From contig JABCPU010000079.1 in the NCBI GenBank assembly GCA_016800925.1, positions 62,001 to 126,000 on the forward strand: DNA of 64,000 nt, in the 5' to 3' direction. Both the position numbers and the translations under genes were made by a program. The notes below the pieces were generated by a model. The model did not search any database. It saw only the letters and a list, made by a program, of their open reading frames with translations, and was not told where the DNA came from. This DNA is from Suillus spraguei. Taxonomy: Eukaryota > Basidiomycota > Agaricomycetes > Boletales > Suillaceae. Positions within the stretch are counted from its first letter, which is position 1. The number at the start of each line of letters is the position of its first letter. Positions 37,095 to 49,859 of this stretch are shown here, piece after piece.

Positions 37095-38692
37095 TCAAGC
37101 AAGTTCTGCAAATCCTACCCTTGTGTTTGCATAATCAAACACCGAATAAACGTTCTGGAGAAAGACACCGCCGACGATTGTGAAATCTGCAGTAAGTATG
37201 AGCAACGCCATCGTGTTGAAGATACCACAGGTTGTACGTACCCATTTCTGAAGACGCAGTAATCCCAGCTGAGCAGTCGCTGGAAGGAGCGTCTGGCCCG
37301 AGGTTGTACGTTTCCGCAGAGACTTTGAAGGCGCGTCCGCCAAATGTGAATGTAGGCACAGTGGAATTGATGGTATCGCAAGGAACTGCGCAGATGCAGA
37401 CCTTGATCAAGTTGAAGATCGTGGAATAGATAACAAGCTTACTTGTCCAATATGTATCCGTGCCCTCCGTGTGGGCCGTAGCTCCAGGTATATTCGCATA
37501 GTAACTTTGTGCGATCGAATACGACGTGATGACGAGAGTAGTGCCTGTATCAACGATGGCAGATGCGTTTTGCGACTGAATGACCACTTGTCCCAACCTC
37601 GAGATGCTATCCACCTTTACCTGCCAATAGCCTCTCTTCGTCACAGGAACATAAGTGAGTGTGTCAGAGTGGTAAAGTTCAGTATTTGTTCCTCCGATGA
37701 CCATTTCGCTATCTCCTGGAGTAGTAGATAGCTTGAACCCAAAGACGCTTTGCGGTAGTTCGCCACTGTCATTCAGTGTTTGGAAAAGTGGAGTTCCTCC
37801 GAACTCTGATATTTCGGGGAATGCCAGACCGGAGAGACCGTCAGGAGGAAAAGATCCGTTCTTACTGAACTCTGGCGAATATGCCCATGCTGCACCGACA
37901 GTCTGATCCTTGGCCTTGTAAACCATATAAGTAAAGTGAACGTGAATGCCTGGGACAACTAACTTCGTAACCCTCAACAAAAACGTCGTCGATGTACTGC
38001 TCGCCCGCTGTTTCCCCGGCGCCGTACATGAGCATGAACGGCTGGCCAGAATCTTGGGCAGAAGAAGATGCAGCAGGGTCGTATCGTGTATGCCCATCAC
38101 AAGTGACTTCGCATTGCGTAGATGGAAGGACTACGCGAATATTACTATCAGCGCAGGAATAAAGGAATGTGCTTCTGGTGCTCACACAGGTCTGAGCTGC
38201 CAGTGTCGAACACCACTTCAGAATATCGGGGTTAGACCTATCACAGCGTAGAATCGATCAAACCAACCTGTAAACGTTTTAGGGGGCGTGCCCACGCCAA
38301 TCTCGCCGTACCAGAGGTCTGCGTCGTAGTTTACAAGGAGCACATTTCCATTTCGTTTTGCGACCGAGCGAACGTGGAAGCGACTACTCAGGGGATGGGG
38401 AGACCCAGTGTTCCGTTGGTAAGCCATCATGGTGGCACTGTACTTACTAGTTCACGTCAGGTTGATAAATGTAATGTAAGAAAGAATCTCAGAAATACCG
38501 ATGTACAAAATCCAACTGTTGCCACACGGTCATCGGATCAAACACTTTGGAGCTGTTGGCGGCGTTTGATCTGGAGTTGAGGGCAATACGTTGTGTGCGA
38601 CGCATGTTAGAAGGGACATTTGGCGGAGGATTCGGAGTAGGTGACCCAACAACTGCCACAACAAGAAGTGCACAGATTGTAGTAAACTTCAT
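37095..38692 (-). CDS. Pepsin-like (A1) aspartic protease, secreted
   Basis: Starts with a signal peptide (MKFTTICALLVVAVVGSPTP) and a propeptide. The first catalytic motif is assembled over an intron: [25 protein letters not shown]. The flap region includes FMLMYGAGETAGEQYIDDV. Further on come GLSGLAFPEISEFGGTPLFQ, VFGFKLSTTPGDSEMVIGG, the second catalytic motif NASAIVDTGTTLVIT, FTFGGRAFKVSAETYNLG and, after the last intron, DFTIVGGVFLQNVYSVFDYA with RVGFAELA at the stop (37095-37097). Both catalytic aspartates and the paired cysteines are present, so the enzyme is predicted active outside the cell. About eight introns. No damage was seen. Confidence 0.93.
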
Positions 38693-39048
38693 CTTGTAGG
38701 TGTGTCACTTTGGTGGTGTAAAGTAAGAAGGGTGGCGACGACCATGTGTATCGAGAAAGCCACCAGTATTGTCATCGCGTCTAAGCATGAATGCAAGCTT
38801 TCAGTTTGGACTGACGGGCGGCCCCCAAGGTAGTGACTTGAGCTCTGCCAGTCACCTGATCTCGTTCGATTGGGCCTGATCTTATGACTAAGCTCATCTT
38901 TCGGAGCCATCTTTGGTCACTCACTCGGCCTCGGTCGTCGACAATGAGCAATGCAAGCGTCGGCAGTAAGAGTGCCGAGAGTAGGTATCATTCTGTCCCC
39001 ATCTATTTACAAACATAGTGTACATTCGCTTCTTGTTGAGTGGTATGA

Positions 39049-41332
39049 CTACTCGGCCCTCATTTGAATGATGAAATCGAGCATCTCATCATCATGAGCC
39101 GCCTTAACGGCTAGTCCATCTCTCGCATCATTTGGTCTCGTTATCTGGGTGTAATTCACGTATGGTGGATATAGCACGACGTTTGCTGTCCCCGCCCAGT
39201 CGAAATCGATGATCATGAACTTTGTCCTATCGTCCTTCTTCACCAAGATGTTGGTATCGCGTATATCGCCATGGACAAGCTTTTCAGCATGGAGTTCCTT
39301 CAACTGCTCCCGGATGGGCTCGAACGCAGATCGGGGGATGTGCTCAGTGTTGGGCAAGTCGGCTAATACATCGTAGCCGACAAGCTTATCCATAACCACC
39401 ATGGACCAACCTCCAGGAAGCTCTTTAAATCCTCGTAATCTAGGGGCAAGTCCTGACGATGCGCAACACAAATGAACCTCCTGAGAATAATGCCGAACAA
39501 ACTTGATGCAGATCGCATCTTCGGCAGGTCTGTCAATGAGGGTCCCAAAAAATACGAGTCTCTTCGACGCTCCCTCATCTTCATCGAGCTGTCCGGTATA
39601 TTTGAAACATGTTTCGCTGCTGTCGTCGAGAGATTTGAAGCTTGTCGGATACGGGAACAGTATAGGGTGAAATAGCGTGTTGGTAAGTTCAGATTCAGGA
39701 GGGAGCGTTTCGTAATATCCCTTGAGCGATCTGATAGCTTTGCGGAATGCGGCCATGTGACGTGCGGCGGCAATTTGATTACTGGTATCGGTGGAATGAT
39801 AATTGAATACAAGAGGGCTCGAAAGGATCTGCGCAGCAGGGCGCGAAGTCCAAACAGCACCGGCAAACACAATATATGGCCCTGGAGAAAGAGTAGTTCA
39901 AATGACATATTCCAAGCCTGAGGGAATCTTGGCACTGACCGAAAACTATGAAGAGGAAACATAGTAGAGCAAACCCCGACATCTTAGACGCGAACGTTCT
40001 CGTTGACTCAATGTAATACGTGACAGCCTGCATATATGGTTCCGAAGTGGAGGATCCGATCTCGTTCTTGAACTCAGCAATCACACAAGGATGTTGATTG
40101 TTACGGACGGTGACAGATATAAGTGCATCCATCACATATGCAGTTCTTGGCACCTTGCTGGAGAGTTGAAAGTCAAGGCCGTACCCTGCAAGCACCTTTT
40201 TAACCGCTTGTGCTCGGATGTCTTCAGTTTCATGCAGGGCCGACATGGCATTCGCCAGTTCATTGACGAGATTGTTATCTTCTCCCGTTATTGTGTGAGT
40301 CTGGCAGTCATCGATGAATTGGCCGAAGACTGGATGTAGTAGTGTGGCAGGAATCGTTTCCTCGAGATCGCGAGGACGACCACAGGTTATCTGTAGCTCT
40401 TTGTCATTCTGTCGTTCACGGAACGATGAAGGATGTGAACTTTGAGAGGGCGATTGTGCTCTTCCTGACGACTGTGATTTCTGTTTTTTGAAATGGTTAT
40501 CAAGATTTGCGAGGAAAGTGTCCCGTGCCACTTTGATCGGGTCCTCTCCTTCGATGACGTAGTTAACCCGCCGAGGAGGATTCGTTGACCTTGCCAGCCA
40601 GAAAATCAGTATAGTTCAATGAGGTCATACATTCACTCACTATTGTCAGAGGAAACTTGGACAACAACCCAGAGATGCTCGAGAACTGGTACGTTCAGGA
40701 AATAATTGAATAGCGGCATGACTTTGGGCAGCTCGAGCAAGTGACCCGCATTGAGGGTATCAAGACTCTCCCGAAGTTCACCTTCGGATTCAGAAATTCT
40801 GTATAAGCGCATGCGACTTTGCTCTGTGTTGTTAAGTTGTGACTCTTCCTCCTTCATCCGACCTTTGAGCGCTCCCATTAGTGCATCCGAGTTGATTGAA
40901 ATGTCAAAGTAGGCATCGGTAGTGCTACGGTCTACCTCGTAACCAGCAATGATCGCCAGGTATGGCGCTTCTGGAGGGCAAGAATTAATTGCAAGGACAC
41001 GCCTGGGTCACCACCATTACATACCTATAATGATATGGATGTGCTTTTTGGGCGGTACTGCTGGGAACAGGTCTGATACATCGTCCAAGGGTGGCGATGG
41101 TTCCCCAAGTTCAGATAGGACAACACTGCGAAGATTCTCCTTGAAGGGTTGGGCCACAGGATCCCTGGGCTTGTAGAGTCGAAGATCTGAAGCAGGCACA
41201 TCGATAACCAGAGCTTCCTTCAACAACCTTTTTTAGGGCAGCGACACTTGCAAAGCGTGAAATTTCGACACTGAATCCTCGGTCGATGTCGGTACCTCGT
41301 ACCCAACTGTTCAGCGTGAAAACGTCAGACAT
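39049..41332 (-). CDS. Crinkler-type protein with nuclease-like and kinase domains
   Basis: A three-part protein of the kind described as Crinkler/RHS-type effectors and also found in free-living fungi. (1) N-terminal ubiquitin-like Crinkler header: FTLNSWVRGTDIDRGFSVEI, then KEALVIDVPASDLRLYKP, ending SDLFPAVPPKKHIHIII. (2) A middle region with a PD-(D/E)xK-like motif (CVIAEFKNEIG) in an alpha/beta context. (3) A kinase domain with KLVHGDIRDTNILV and KFMIIDFDWAG. Three introns were placed (about 41030, 40620 and 39920). An A6 run near 41248 makes the header shift frame between VAALKK and LLKEAL. Five As would restore it, so this is a real frameshift or a homopolymer error. No signal peptide is visible. 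A kinase-only scrap of a relative lies at 22450. Confidence 0.8.
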
Positions 41333-41800
41333 GGTGATTGAAAGTTGAGATCAATTTATAACGATTTGGTCCCATTGTGTTCATGTGTGGTCAGAGCTGA
41401 CCTTAAATACGAATAACCGCCGGCACCCGGCCGCAAGTATGTCCACGTCATGCTGTGTTGTTTTGTTCTGGCAGTACTCTATTCGACCATCACGCGTCAC
41501 AGTCGGTGGTATTGGTGACAGTTGTCACACATACTGTGATGTACAGCTAAATGAATCATTGACAACGACATTTTAGAATTGAGCAGCACTCTTGGAACTT
41601 GAGCACGGCGGTCTGGCTTTCTATATTTAATACGTTAGGATTGCCAAATAGGCTCGAAGGCGTCATCTTCTAGAACACGAGACCTGTGCTGTATCGAGAA
41701 ATGCTGATTGGCAGATAAAAAGTGGAGAGCCAGCCAAGTATACCACGCAAAAGCACGAACTACGAAAGTTCGTAGGTCTGGTAACTGACTGCCTTGCTAC
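41333..41800. promoter_or_regulatory. Divergent intergenic region, Crinkler / P450
   Basis: 468 bp between the two outward-facing start codons. It must contain both promoters. No distinct motif was recognised. Confidence 0.45.
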
Positions 41801-43819
41801 ATGGCTTCCAATGCTTTCGAGTTGGACTGGCTCGTGTACCCATCGTTCATCCTCGTCCTTGGGGTGATAGGGTATCGCTTGCGTCGTCAGAATAGAACCC
41901 AGTCGTTACCACCTGGTCCACCGCCAAAACCGTTGATAGGAAATTATTTTGACATCCCAAAGACAAGGCCATGGATAACATTCTCTCAATTGAGCAAGCT
42001 ATATGGTCTGTCCTAAAATACCGTACTCTTGGAGATGTATTGAATAGTGCAAGCAGGGGACCTCGTATACGTGAAAGTCCTCAAGGACAACCTTCTCATC
42101 CTGAACGATATGGAAAGTATGCGCGAACTTCTTGAAAAGAGATCGCAGAAGTATTCTGATAGACCATCGTTTTTGATGGCCAAATACATGGGGATTGAGA
42201 ACGTGAGCACATGCAATAGCGCGCTTCATAGCTGAAAAAAAAACGAAATTGAACAGAATCTGTCGTTCGCTCCCTATGGTCCAGATTGGAGGCAAGGACG
42301 GAAGCTCATACATGGAACCGTTAACCAGGAAGCCGTCAAGAAGTATCATTCACTGCAGGAGAATATTACCGCCAGATTTTTGAAGGATTTAGTGGAATAT
42401 CCTTCAGAAGTCATGAAGCATCTGCATATGTGAGACCAGCTGCATCATCCCCATATTACCCTTCTGACTTGGCATTACCAAGAGCTGCGGCTCATATCAT
42501 CGCGTCAATAACCTATGGGTTTTCTATCGACACCCCAACCAATGTGGTGAGTGAAACCTTGGTCATCAGCTCCGATCCTTTTGAACCGTGACCCGCAGTA
42601 CTTGGACGACTTTGCCGAAACGGAGCGAATGGTACTGAAAAGCGTGGTACCGGGGGCCTATTTGGTTGATATGATTCCTCAATGTAAGGTAGCTTTCATC
42701 CTGGCAGACAACTAAGCCGAAGTTGCTGTAGTATGGTATCTGCCATCCTGGGTCCCATTCAACAGCATACGGCGAACAGCTGAGAGGGGACGGCAGCGGG
42801 TATCTAATATGGTGCACCGTCCGATAGAGCAGGTAGAACAGGATATGAAACATGGAGCATCTCCGGCTTCGTTTGTTTCGGACCATTCAAGGGAAGGCGG
42901 GAGCGATGAAATGATAAGACAGCAGCTGCCCTGGGTAGCGTGGTCAATCTATGAAGGTATGTTTTATTCCGTTGACTAAGAAGAGAAATGACATCTTTAT
43001 TCAATCACAAGCTGGAAATGACACGGTGAATATCCTACAACTCCGAAATATGCATCTATCTGACCATGCAAAAGACAAGTGGAACCATGCTGGTTTTCAT
43101 GCATGCTATGGCGTGCTTCCCAGAGGTCCAGACCCGCATGCGTGAGGAGATACATAGAGTCATAGGGACTGACCGCCTGCCATCTTTTGGTGACCGGGAA
43201 CGGCTGCCATATATTAATGCGGCAATTAAGGAGGTGTACCGCTGGAAGCCCGCCGCACCTTTGGGCTTACCAAGGAAATCACAAGATGCGGATGTCTATA
43301 GAGGTCTTTTCAATCGTGATCGGCGAGGAACACTTTTTGACTTCCTGAGCAGGATACTACATACCGAAAGGCACCATTGTTATGCCTAATGTCTGGTGAG
43401 TAGGAAAAGTGTACCCGCGGAATGAACTTATTCTATAATAAGTATAGGTCACTCAGCCGGGACCAGGACAGTGGCATAGATCCGGAAGCATTTTCTCCAG
43501 AACGCTTTCTTGATACCCACGTTAAGAAAACGGCGATTGATCCTTACAGTTATGTATTTGGCTTTGGCAGGAGGTAGTGTATGTTACAACACTTAATGAA
43601 ACTTATTGAAACACGCCCAGGATGTGCCCAGGGCGCTTTTTAGCAGATAATTCTGTGTTCATACTTGTAACCAGTATGGTGGCGACCGTGCAGATTTCGA
43701 AACCCAAGGATAGCCATGGCGTGGAAAAACCATTTACTCCTCCGTATATAGCCGCAGGTCTGGCCAGGTGCGTCCTAACGAATGATAAACAGGAGGTGTA
43801 CTCACGTGTTTGCCGATGA
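41801..43819 (+). CDS. Cytochrome P450 monooxygenase
   Basis: Heme-thiolate monooxygenase anchored in the ER by its N-terminal helix (LVYPSFILVLGVIGYRLRR), followed by the proline hinge LPPGPPPKPLIGN. Family elements in order are NLSFAPYGPDWRQGRKLIHG (C-helix, WxxxR), the I-helix AGNDT-TSGTMLVF, the ExxR of the K-helix (IKEVYRWKPAAPLG), PERFLD, and the heme loop FGFGRR-MCPGRFLAD with the cysteine ligand. About eight introns were placed; each restores the expected motif. The frame ends at TGA 43817-43819. In the same frame, sequence resembling the usual C-terminal beta strand (SFPYPFEVDIEPLSDKAAAV) continues, so the stop may be premature and removes about 30 residues. Basidiomycete P450s of this type serve in xenobiotic or secondary metabolism. 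Confidence 0.88.
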
Positions 43820-43849
43820 AGTTTTCCTTATCCATTTGAAGTCGACATC

Positions 43850-44943
43850 GAACCGTTATCTGACAAAGCAGCGGCTGTTGTGAAGGGTAGAGCGACGAAT
43901 ACTGATTGAACACTCGTGTATGTATGGGGGACATGAAGGCTCTGATGCTGCAACGTACGAGATCAGCCCCCATAAATCATTGACGACGTAACAGCTATCC
44001 CTAGGTATAGGTGTCTCTCATCTATGACAATTCTTGATTTTCACATATGCCCATTCGCAATTGCACACTTCTGAATTGTAATATGCCAAACATGTCGAGC
44101 CTATTTCGTACTCACGTTGAGTAAGGTATGACTCGACCCGGTGATGATCCCAGTATATATGATGCTGCGGAGCACGTGAGGTAGTCGAGAAATTGCTAGC
44201 TGCGAGAGTTGAATGTTTTGAGAATCGCAGAGAAGGGGCAGGTTGCCATTATAGACTCAACTATGGATGTCAGTGCGTTCAAGACGAGCGAAAGTCAATT
44301 CCATAAAAGTAGTCATACGCTCGAAATATGTTCACTGGGACGAGAAGGCCTGAAAAAGGGGAAGGTCGCGGTGCCCGGGATAGCACCGTGTCATGAAATG
44401 TATTGCAGTATTGTGCGGCATTTTGAGAACAGGGACCAAGGTATTCGAACAGTCAACTAAAGACGTGCACCGTGCTACCTTAAACTCCTTTGAACACGTT
44501 TTGATTAGCGGTGCCACAATTTTTGTGAGTACTAGATAAATCAGATTCCGCAAGCTACGATGAGCGCGTGAAGTACATGCTCTCATTGTGGGTTACAATC
44601 GGGGCGGCATAAACTTGCTTTAGTAGATTGAATCAACACAATATTCTGGATAGAGAGGTACCAGCTGGTCGACATCACAAAAATAAATCCCGCACCGTAT
44701 CATCAAGGCTTGACCTTTGAAAAGAGGATTTCGGAGGCCACAGTAAACTGCCCGAGTCGCATTTTCAGGGTTTCCATAGAGCCAGTAATCCTGATAATGA
44801 GAGTCGAAGATTAAGTCAGAGTTGAGCATCGTCACTTAGTGAACAATCAGTTTTCCGCTCATCTGGTAGTGCTGGTGCAGAAGTCAGGCTACATCTAATG
44901 TGTACATCCACAAGCTAACAGTCAATGAATTCCCAAATGAGTT
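43850..44943. other. Intergenic region
   Basis: About 1.1 kb without recognised content. A 71-codon minus-strand frame at 44620-44835 has a protein-like look (YWLYGNPENATRAVYCGLRN) but no known domain. It might be a small gene or an exon of an unassigned one. Confidence 0.35.
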
Positions 44944-45242
44944 TCACATTCGCCACCTCAGTGCGCTCCCTGCTAAAAAACCTTAACCCAACGTCAGCAG
45001 ATAACAAGAATTAAAACAAATATCTCACAAACTCCCAGCCCACCCATGATCCTTTTGCCAACTATACTCCCCGGTGCACTAGGACGGGCCATTCTCAGTG
45101 CATAGATGCCGGTGGCAGCGAAGGCGCCGCTTCCTATGATGCGACAAGCCATGCAGTCATTGTAAGATGACAATTGAGGGACGGAGGCAGAGTCGGAATC
45201 AGGGGTTACGGAGCTGGTTGTGTTTAATTCGAGCGTGTTCAT
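44944..45242 (-). CDS. Small membrane protein, DMAC1/DUF4536-like
   Basis: A short protein of about 83 residues. The acidic/Ser-rich N-terminus is followed by a conserved motif YNDCMACRIIGSGAFAATGI, then YALRMARPSAPGSIVGKRIM and GGLGV-CFLAGSALRW, with stop at 44944-44946. One intron (gtgagat...gttaag) near the C-terminus is needed to obtain the conserved end. The CxxC motif with two hydrophobic segments matches the DUF4536 / distal membrane-arm assembly component 1-like family, small mitochondrial inner-membrane proteins linked to respiratory-complex assembly in animals. The start at 45242 is the only in-frame methionine upstream of the motif. Confidence 0.75.
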
Positions 45243-45461
45243 CCCCCTCTAGTTGAGAAGAAAAGTAGGAAAGCAAGTCCTATTGGGTGTCACGGAAAGA
45301 CCCCAAAAACACCTAGAGGACGGAATGGATTACTAATACGTTTATGAAAGAATTCCGTATTACTTTTTAGCCTTTAGACAACATTGGAAAGTGCTGTTAT
45401 TATTTAGGTGAAAATAGTAGACACGTAGAAGATAACACAAGTGGCCTTGAGCTTATGCAAA

Positions 45462-46174
45462 TTAATACTGCTTATATGCATATCCCGGCATCTCCGAAGG
45501 GCGTCTTTGCATCAATTCGGGGCACAAGCAGCCCTCAGTCCACCCATCGGTTGTCCTCGCAGGCTCGCTAAACATGGTAAAGTCGTCCTCAGTATCCACT
45601 GAGTCATAATAGACCAACGACGGGTCTTGGTTGTAAGGGTGGGATTGGTAGGACGAAGCAGAAGGCTGCGACGATAGGGTGCTGTCTGATGCGGAGGGAG
45701 CAGCAACACGACCGCTGCGGGGAGAAGGAATATATCCATGTTTTGTTTTACGATGGCGCGTCAGGGTGGAAGGATCGTGGGTCCTGAAGGTGCAATCATG
45801 AGGGCAGCCGTACCGCCGCTCACCGGTACTGAAATTTTTAGTAAGACGGAATAGTTGACTGTGATGGACGAGAACGTACTGTCTGGCGGTGTGGATATCG
45901 AAGCTTCTTTTTATTAGCGTCGCAAAGTCACATCCGGGAAAGGTGCAGGTGTGCACGCTGGACGCAGGCTCTTGTAAGTGCCATCTAGCATATACAACAA
46001 ACACGCACTTTTCTGCATGCCCAGCCTCATGCCTCTTGAATTCCGTAAACCTGGAAAAATTTTCACCGCACTTCGCATGGGAGCAAACATAGACCTAGAC
46101 ATTTCCAGACTTAGTTTTGGTTTTAGTGCACAAAGTATGTTCGTGATTATGCTCACCTTGGTAGTAGGAGACAT
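45462..46174 (-). CDS. C2H2 zinc-finger protein
   Basis: Begins MSPTTK, then an intron of about 47 bp, then three zinc-finger-like units: CSHAKCGENFSRFTEFKRHE-AGH, CTFPGCDFATLIKRSFDIHT, and after a second intron YGCPHDCTFRTHDPSTLTRH. The Ser/Pro-rich tail ends in PSEMPGYAYKQY at 45462. The pairs of cysteines and histidines fit C2H2 fingers, the second and third being slightly degenerate. Probably a nuclear DNA-binding regulator; the target is unknown. The start is set by the exon that supplies the first finger. Confidence 0.75.
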
Positions 46175-46179
46175 TTGAA

Positions 46180-47168
46180 AGCTGGTTAGAGGAATAGGAA
46201 TATGACCGGGGGTGCTACTTAATTCTGTTTAAGGTGAATGCTTGATTCTCCTTGGGGTAATGATGATACTAGGTAGGCACTCGGGCTGAACTATATACGA
46301 TTCCCAGAGGTGGATGTGGCATTGTGCTTTGCGGTGGGCGGGCGCTTGGATTCATATATAAACGCTTTGTTGGGGCTCTGGTGGACGTGAGCCACGACAA
46401 AGCGCGGATGCACTGTCAAAGCTTCCGCATCTGTTTAAAGGCTTCATTATCTGTGCTACGAAGAGAATTCCATTAGCAAACGCTCGGATGAATAGCATGC
46501 GTAACATGTGTGGACACCTGCACGAGTATCTGACCCAATCTTTGTGGACGATGGAGGCTCAAGGACGCAAGGACAACTAGTACGTCATAAATCTAGCATC
46601 GAGTGGACGCCGGGGTCGCCTGGAGATGCATCAATGGAGGTTAACTCGACGGACAGGATTGAGCAAAGAACTATAATGGCATCGAGTTTCAAGATGTCGA
46701 ATTAGTTGCTACTCATGACTGGATTTCGACTTTGTCGTAGTATGACCCGTCCGCAGTGTGCCATGTTGTGAAGATCCAAATATCTGATACAGAACCTATC
46801 TTGCCAAAGAAGGTTTCCGCATAAAATATTTAAATAAACCAACCACCGTCGCTAATAGTGTCGTCCGGAAAACGAGAAAGCAGAACTAATCGAATCATTT
46901 GACTCAGTTGCACAGCCTTGCTGTGAAGACGCACAGGCTCGAAAATAAAAATATCAAATATATGATATGTACTTAGTCTAGCTTCTAACTTGGCATCACC
47001 ACGAAGCTGCAGCCATCGTTCTAGTAAATGTCGAGCAATAAATACCACTTCGCTCCAAATAATTTGCTTGTGAGAATAAGATCCAAAACCGTGCAAAATT
47101 CGTATTCCAGCAAGATATACATCGATCACCCACACCTATGTATAGCACAAGCATAACACGACAAGTAC
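46180..47168. other. Intergenic region upstream of the zinc-finger gene
   Basis: A TATATAAA-like box (about 46355) and scattered unrecognised frames. The right half is probably the 3' UTR of the VHS-GAT gene. Confidence 0.35.
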
Positions 47169-48867
47169 CTAAAACAAACCCGCGAGATCTGCAAACGGGT
47201 CCTTCCCCTGCTGCGTCGGTGGCGTCGAGGTAGGCTGCGTCTGCCCCATCATCGCACCCATACTTACCCTCGATCCCGGTGTGCTCAAAGGAATACCCAA
47301 ACCTCCATTCTGCGCTGCGCCCATGCCCGTCGCTGGTGGCCTACCCATACCCAATCCAGAAGGACCCATTCCAAACGACGAGCTTGAATTCGGAGGGATA
47401 CTCGTACCTCCGTTATTGCCCCCGGGCGACGTTACCCGCGGCGGGGTAGGCGCTAGCATGATCGACCCGAGCTGAGGCTGTGGTGAGGGCGATGAAGTGG
47501 AAGTAGAAGCGTTGTTTATTAAGGCGCTGGGTTGTGGGGCGAACATTGCACTGGCAATTGATGGTCGGGCATACGATTGGGGTTGTGGTGGCGAAGCAAA
47601 TAATGAAGCTAAATCATCTACTGGTGCGACGTGCGATGATGAATGCGAGGGGTCATCAAAATTGATGAGGGATCCTTCAGGTTGGGCCAGCTCAGCCGGA
47701 ACGGCGGATATGCTGTAGTCGCCTTTCTTGAAGGCCTCAAAACGTGTGATGACATTGTTGATTCGGTCGTTGATTTGGAGGAAGGCGTCTGAGTAATATA
47801 TAAGAACTATGCCGGAGAATAAAGGAACGGACGTACCTAATGATTCTGGATCGTCTGTTTCTGCGTCCGAGATCCATTTCTGGAGCTTCGGACGGGCAGA
47901 CTTCAATATCGACGCAACTTGCTGTTACAAGGAGTGAGAAACCCAAACAACTTCCATGTAGATATCGACGCACGTCATATGCGTCTCCCGATGCGAACTT
48001 CTCCCCTCGCACAGTATCGACGTTATCGAGCATCTCATTAAGTAGAATGACTTTACTCTCAAGCTTACTGAGCTCCGTCATAGCTTGAGAGCGGTAGTCG
48101 GGCTTTGCTTCAGGATTCGCGCCAGCGAGAGACTTCATGAGTTCTTGGGCGACTACTAGGTCCCGCGGGGTGCCTCTCCGGATAAGTTCTTGAAGTTTAG
48201 CAGATTGCGCTTCTCTATCTTCCGACTCAAGCTCCTCGGCGGATTTGATGTTCTACGCTGTCATATAAACGCATGAGATACACACAAGCCATAGACAGAC
48301 TCGCCATCGTTGGGGGTGCCTCTGCACGGCGGGTAATCTCCCTAAAACGGTACCCTTTGAATGTAAGAAGCCGGTGCATATCCTTGATATTACCCAAGTC
48401 CTCCTTCCAGCGCGACTCAGAGCAGATACCCTCTTTCCATTGATGGATGAGCTCCAGAATTCGTGACATGACTGGGCCAGGGAAGGGAGGTGGGCGTTCG
48501 GGGAATCGACGAACGAGCTCGTTCAAGAATTCTTTGGTTGAGATCTGGAGGTGAAATGGGTAGCCGCACGATTGGACGAGGGTGTCGAGAAGCGCAAGTG
48601 CGAGGATGGCGATATGCGGGTTTCGGTGGTTTGCTAGACGTGCTATGAGCATCGCTGCATCGCGGGGGCTAATTCAATGTCAGAAATAGATATTTCAAGA
48701 GAAGGTTTGACAGACGTATTAGCTTTCTTGATGTTGATTAATTCAGCAATCTCAAGGTGAATGGCATAGTTAGGCTCATGGAGTGTCGGATCGCAGGCAT
48801 TTTGAGTGAGCATCTCTAGCTTTGATGCCTTGAACCATGGCGTACCGTTCGAGCCTCCCAGCATCAT
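47169..48867 (-). CDS. VHS-GAT domain sorting adaptor (GGA/LSB5-like)
   Basis: Cytosolic adaptor that binds ubiquitinated cargo and clathrin at trans-Golgi or endosomal membranes. The N-terminal VHS domain shows DPTLHEPNYAIHLEIAELIN, then ARLANHRNPHIAILALALLD and TLVQSCGYPFHLQISTKEFL, and ILELIHQWKEGICSESRWKE. The GAT domain follows: ELMKSLAGANPEAKPDYRSQ, LSKLESKVILLNEMLDNVDT, and after an intron KSARPKLQKWISDAETDDPE and FLQINDRINNVITRFEAFKK. The C-terminal tail is Pro/Gly/Ser-rich with SLINFDDP and an end motif DPFADLAGLF (clathrin/adaptin-binding-like). About five introns; the start at 48867 precedes the VHS helix 1. No damage was seen. Confidence 0.9.
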
Positions 48868-49800
48868 GGTCGGTGTTGCTGGCTAGTGAGGAGTGGATGA
48901 TCTAACAGACGTGGCAGCCACAGCTGCGCTCGCTGTCGTAGTCGACTTACCGAGAAATCCGTGGGAACGTGTTATTAGCGTGCCCTACTCCAAAGTTTCC
49001 ATTCAAACCACCATGTCACATCAGCTGTCTATCTCGTTTTATGTTTTCTGCTGTTGCACCACCAAAGAAGCATGATGTTCAAGAAAATTGGTCAACGTGA
49101 TCGGGCAGCTCGCGATAAGTGATACCAAGCGAATGTACAGAGGGAACACCAATAACCTTTGAATTTCAGTATGGTCTGGCGCTGGAAAGATATAACGGAC
49201 TTTAGTAAGTTTTCATTGGAATGTTGAATCATTGTTCAAGATGCATTTGCCGGTTTTCTGAAGTTCTGAGTCCTAGCCTACCGTATGACTCAACGTCTTT
49301 CATCAGATGTCCTCCGAGCCTAGCTACTATCTATGCTATACCACTGCTAAACGAACGACGCGTGTAGGGCACCCCATCGCACGGATCCTTCGTGCAGCAC
49401 TCTGGAAGAAACCGGGCGTGCTATTACAAGATTGCTGTTCATCTCTACACCTGCTTGATTCTTGAAGATAAAGCTATCCTATTAATTGTGTGTGAGAGCA
49501 TCATGCAACGCATACCGCTATCTTTGACTCAGGATCTTGTGTGCGAATATTTGATGTCGAACTTCAGGGAACTAGCCTACACGGCCGTGTAATCATCAGC
49601 ATCAGTGCCCGATTCTCAGCTAGACCATACAAAAAGTCAGCCAATTATACAAGGCATGTAGTCGTTTATCGGGCGCCTGCTTTTATTTTATTTTCTTTCA
49701 GTCTGTCAATTGTGCGACTTATGGATCATGAATCATACGGACCGTCGTGTTCATCTACATTGGTTGTGAGAAGTTTATGGTAAGTGTAGGGAAGCTGTCG
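48868..49800. other. Intergenic region
   Basis: Holds the presumed promoter of the VHS-GAT gene. Plus-strand frames at 49392-49783 are not recognisable. Confidence 0.4.
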
Positions 49801-49859
49801 CATGTTGTGACATTGGGGAAGCAAGATGGTGTGCAGAAATTCGGGGAGGATGGCGTGTC

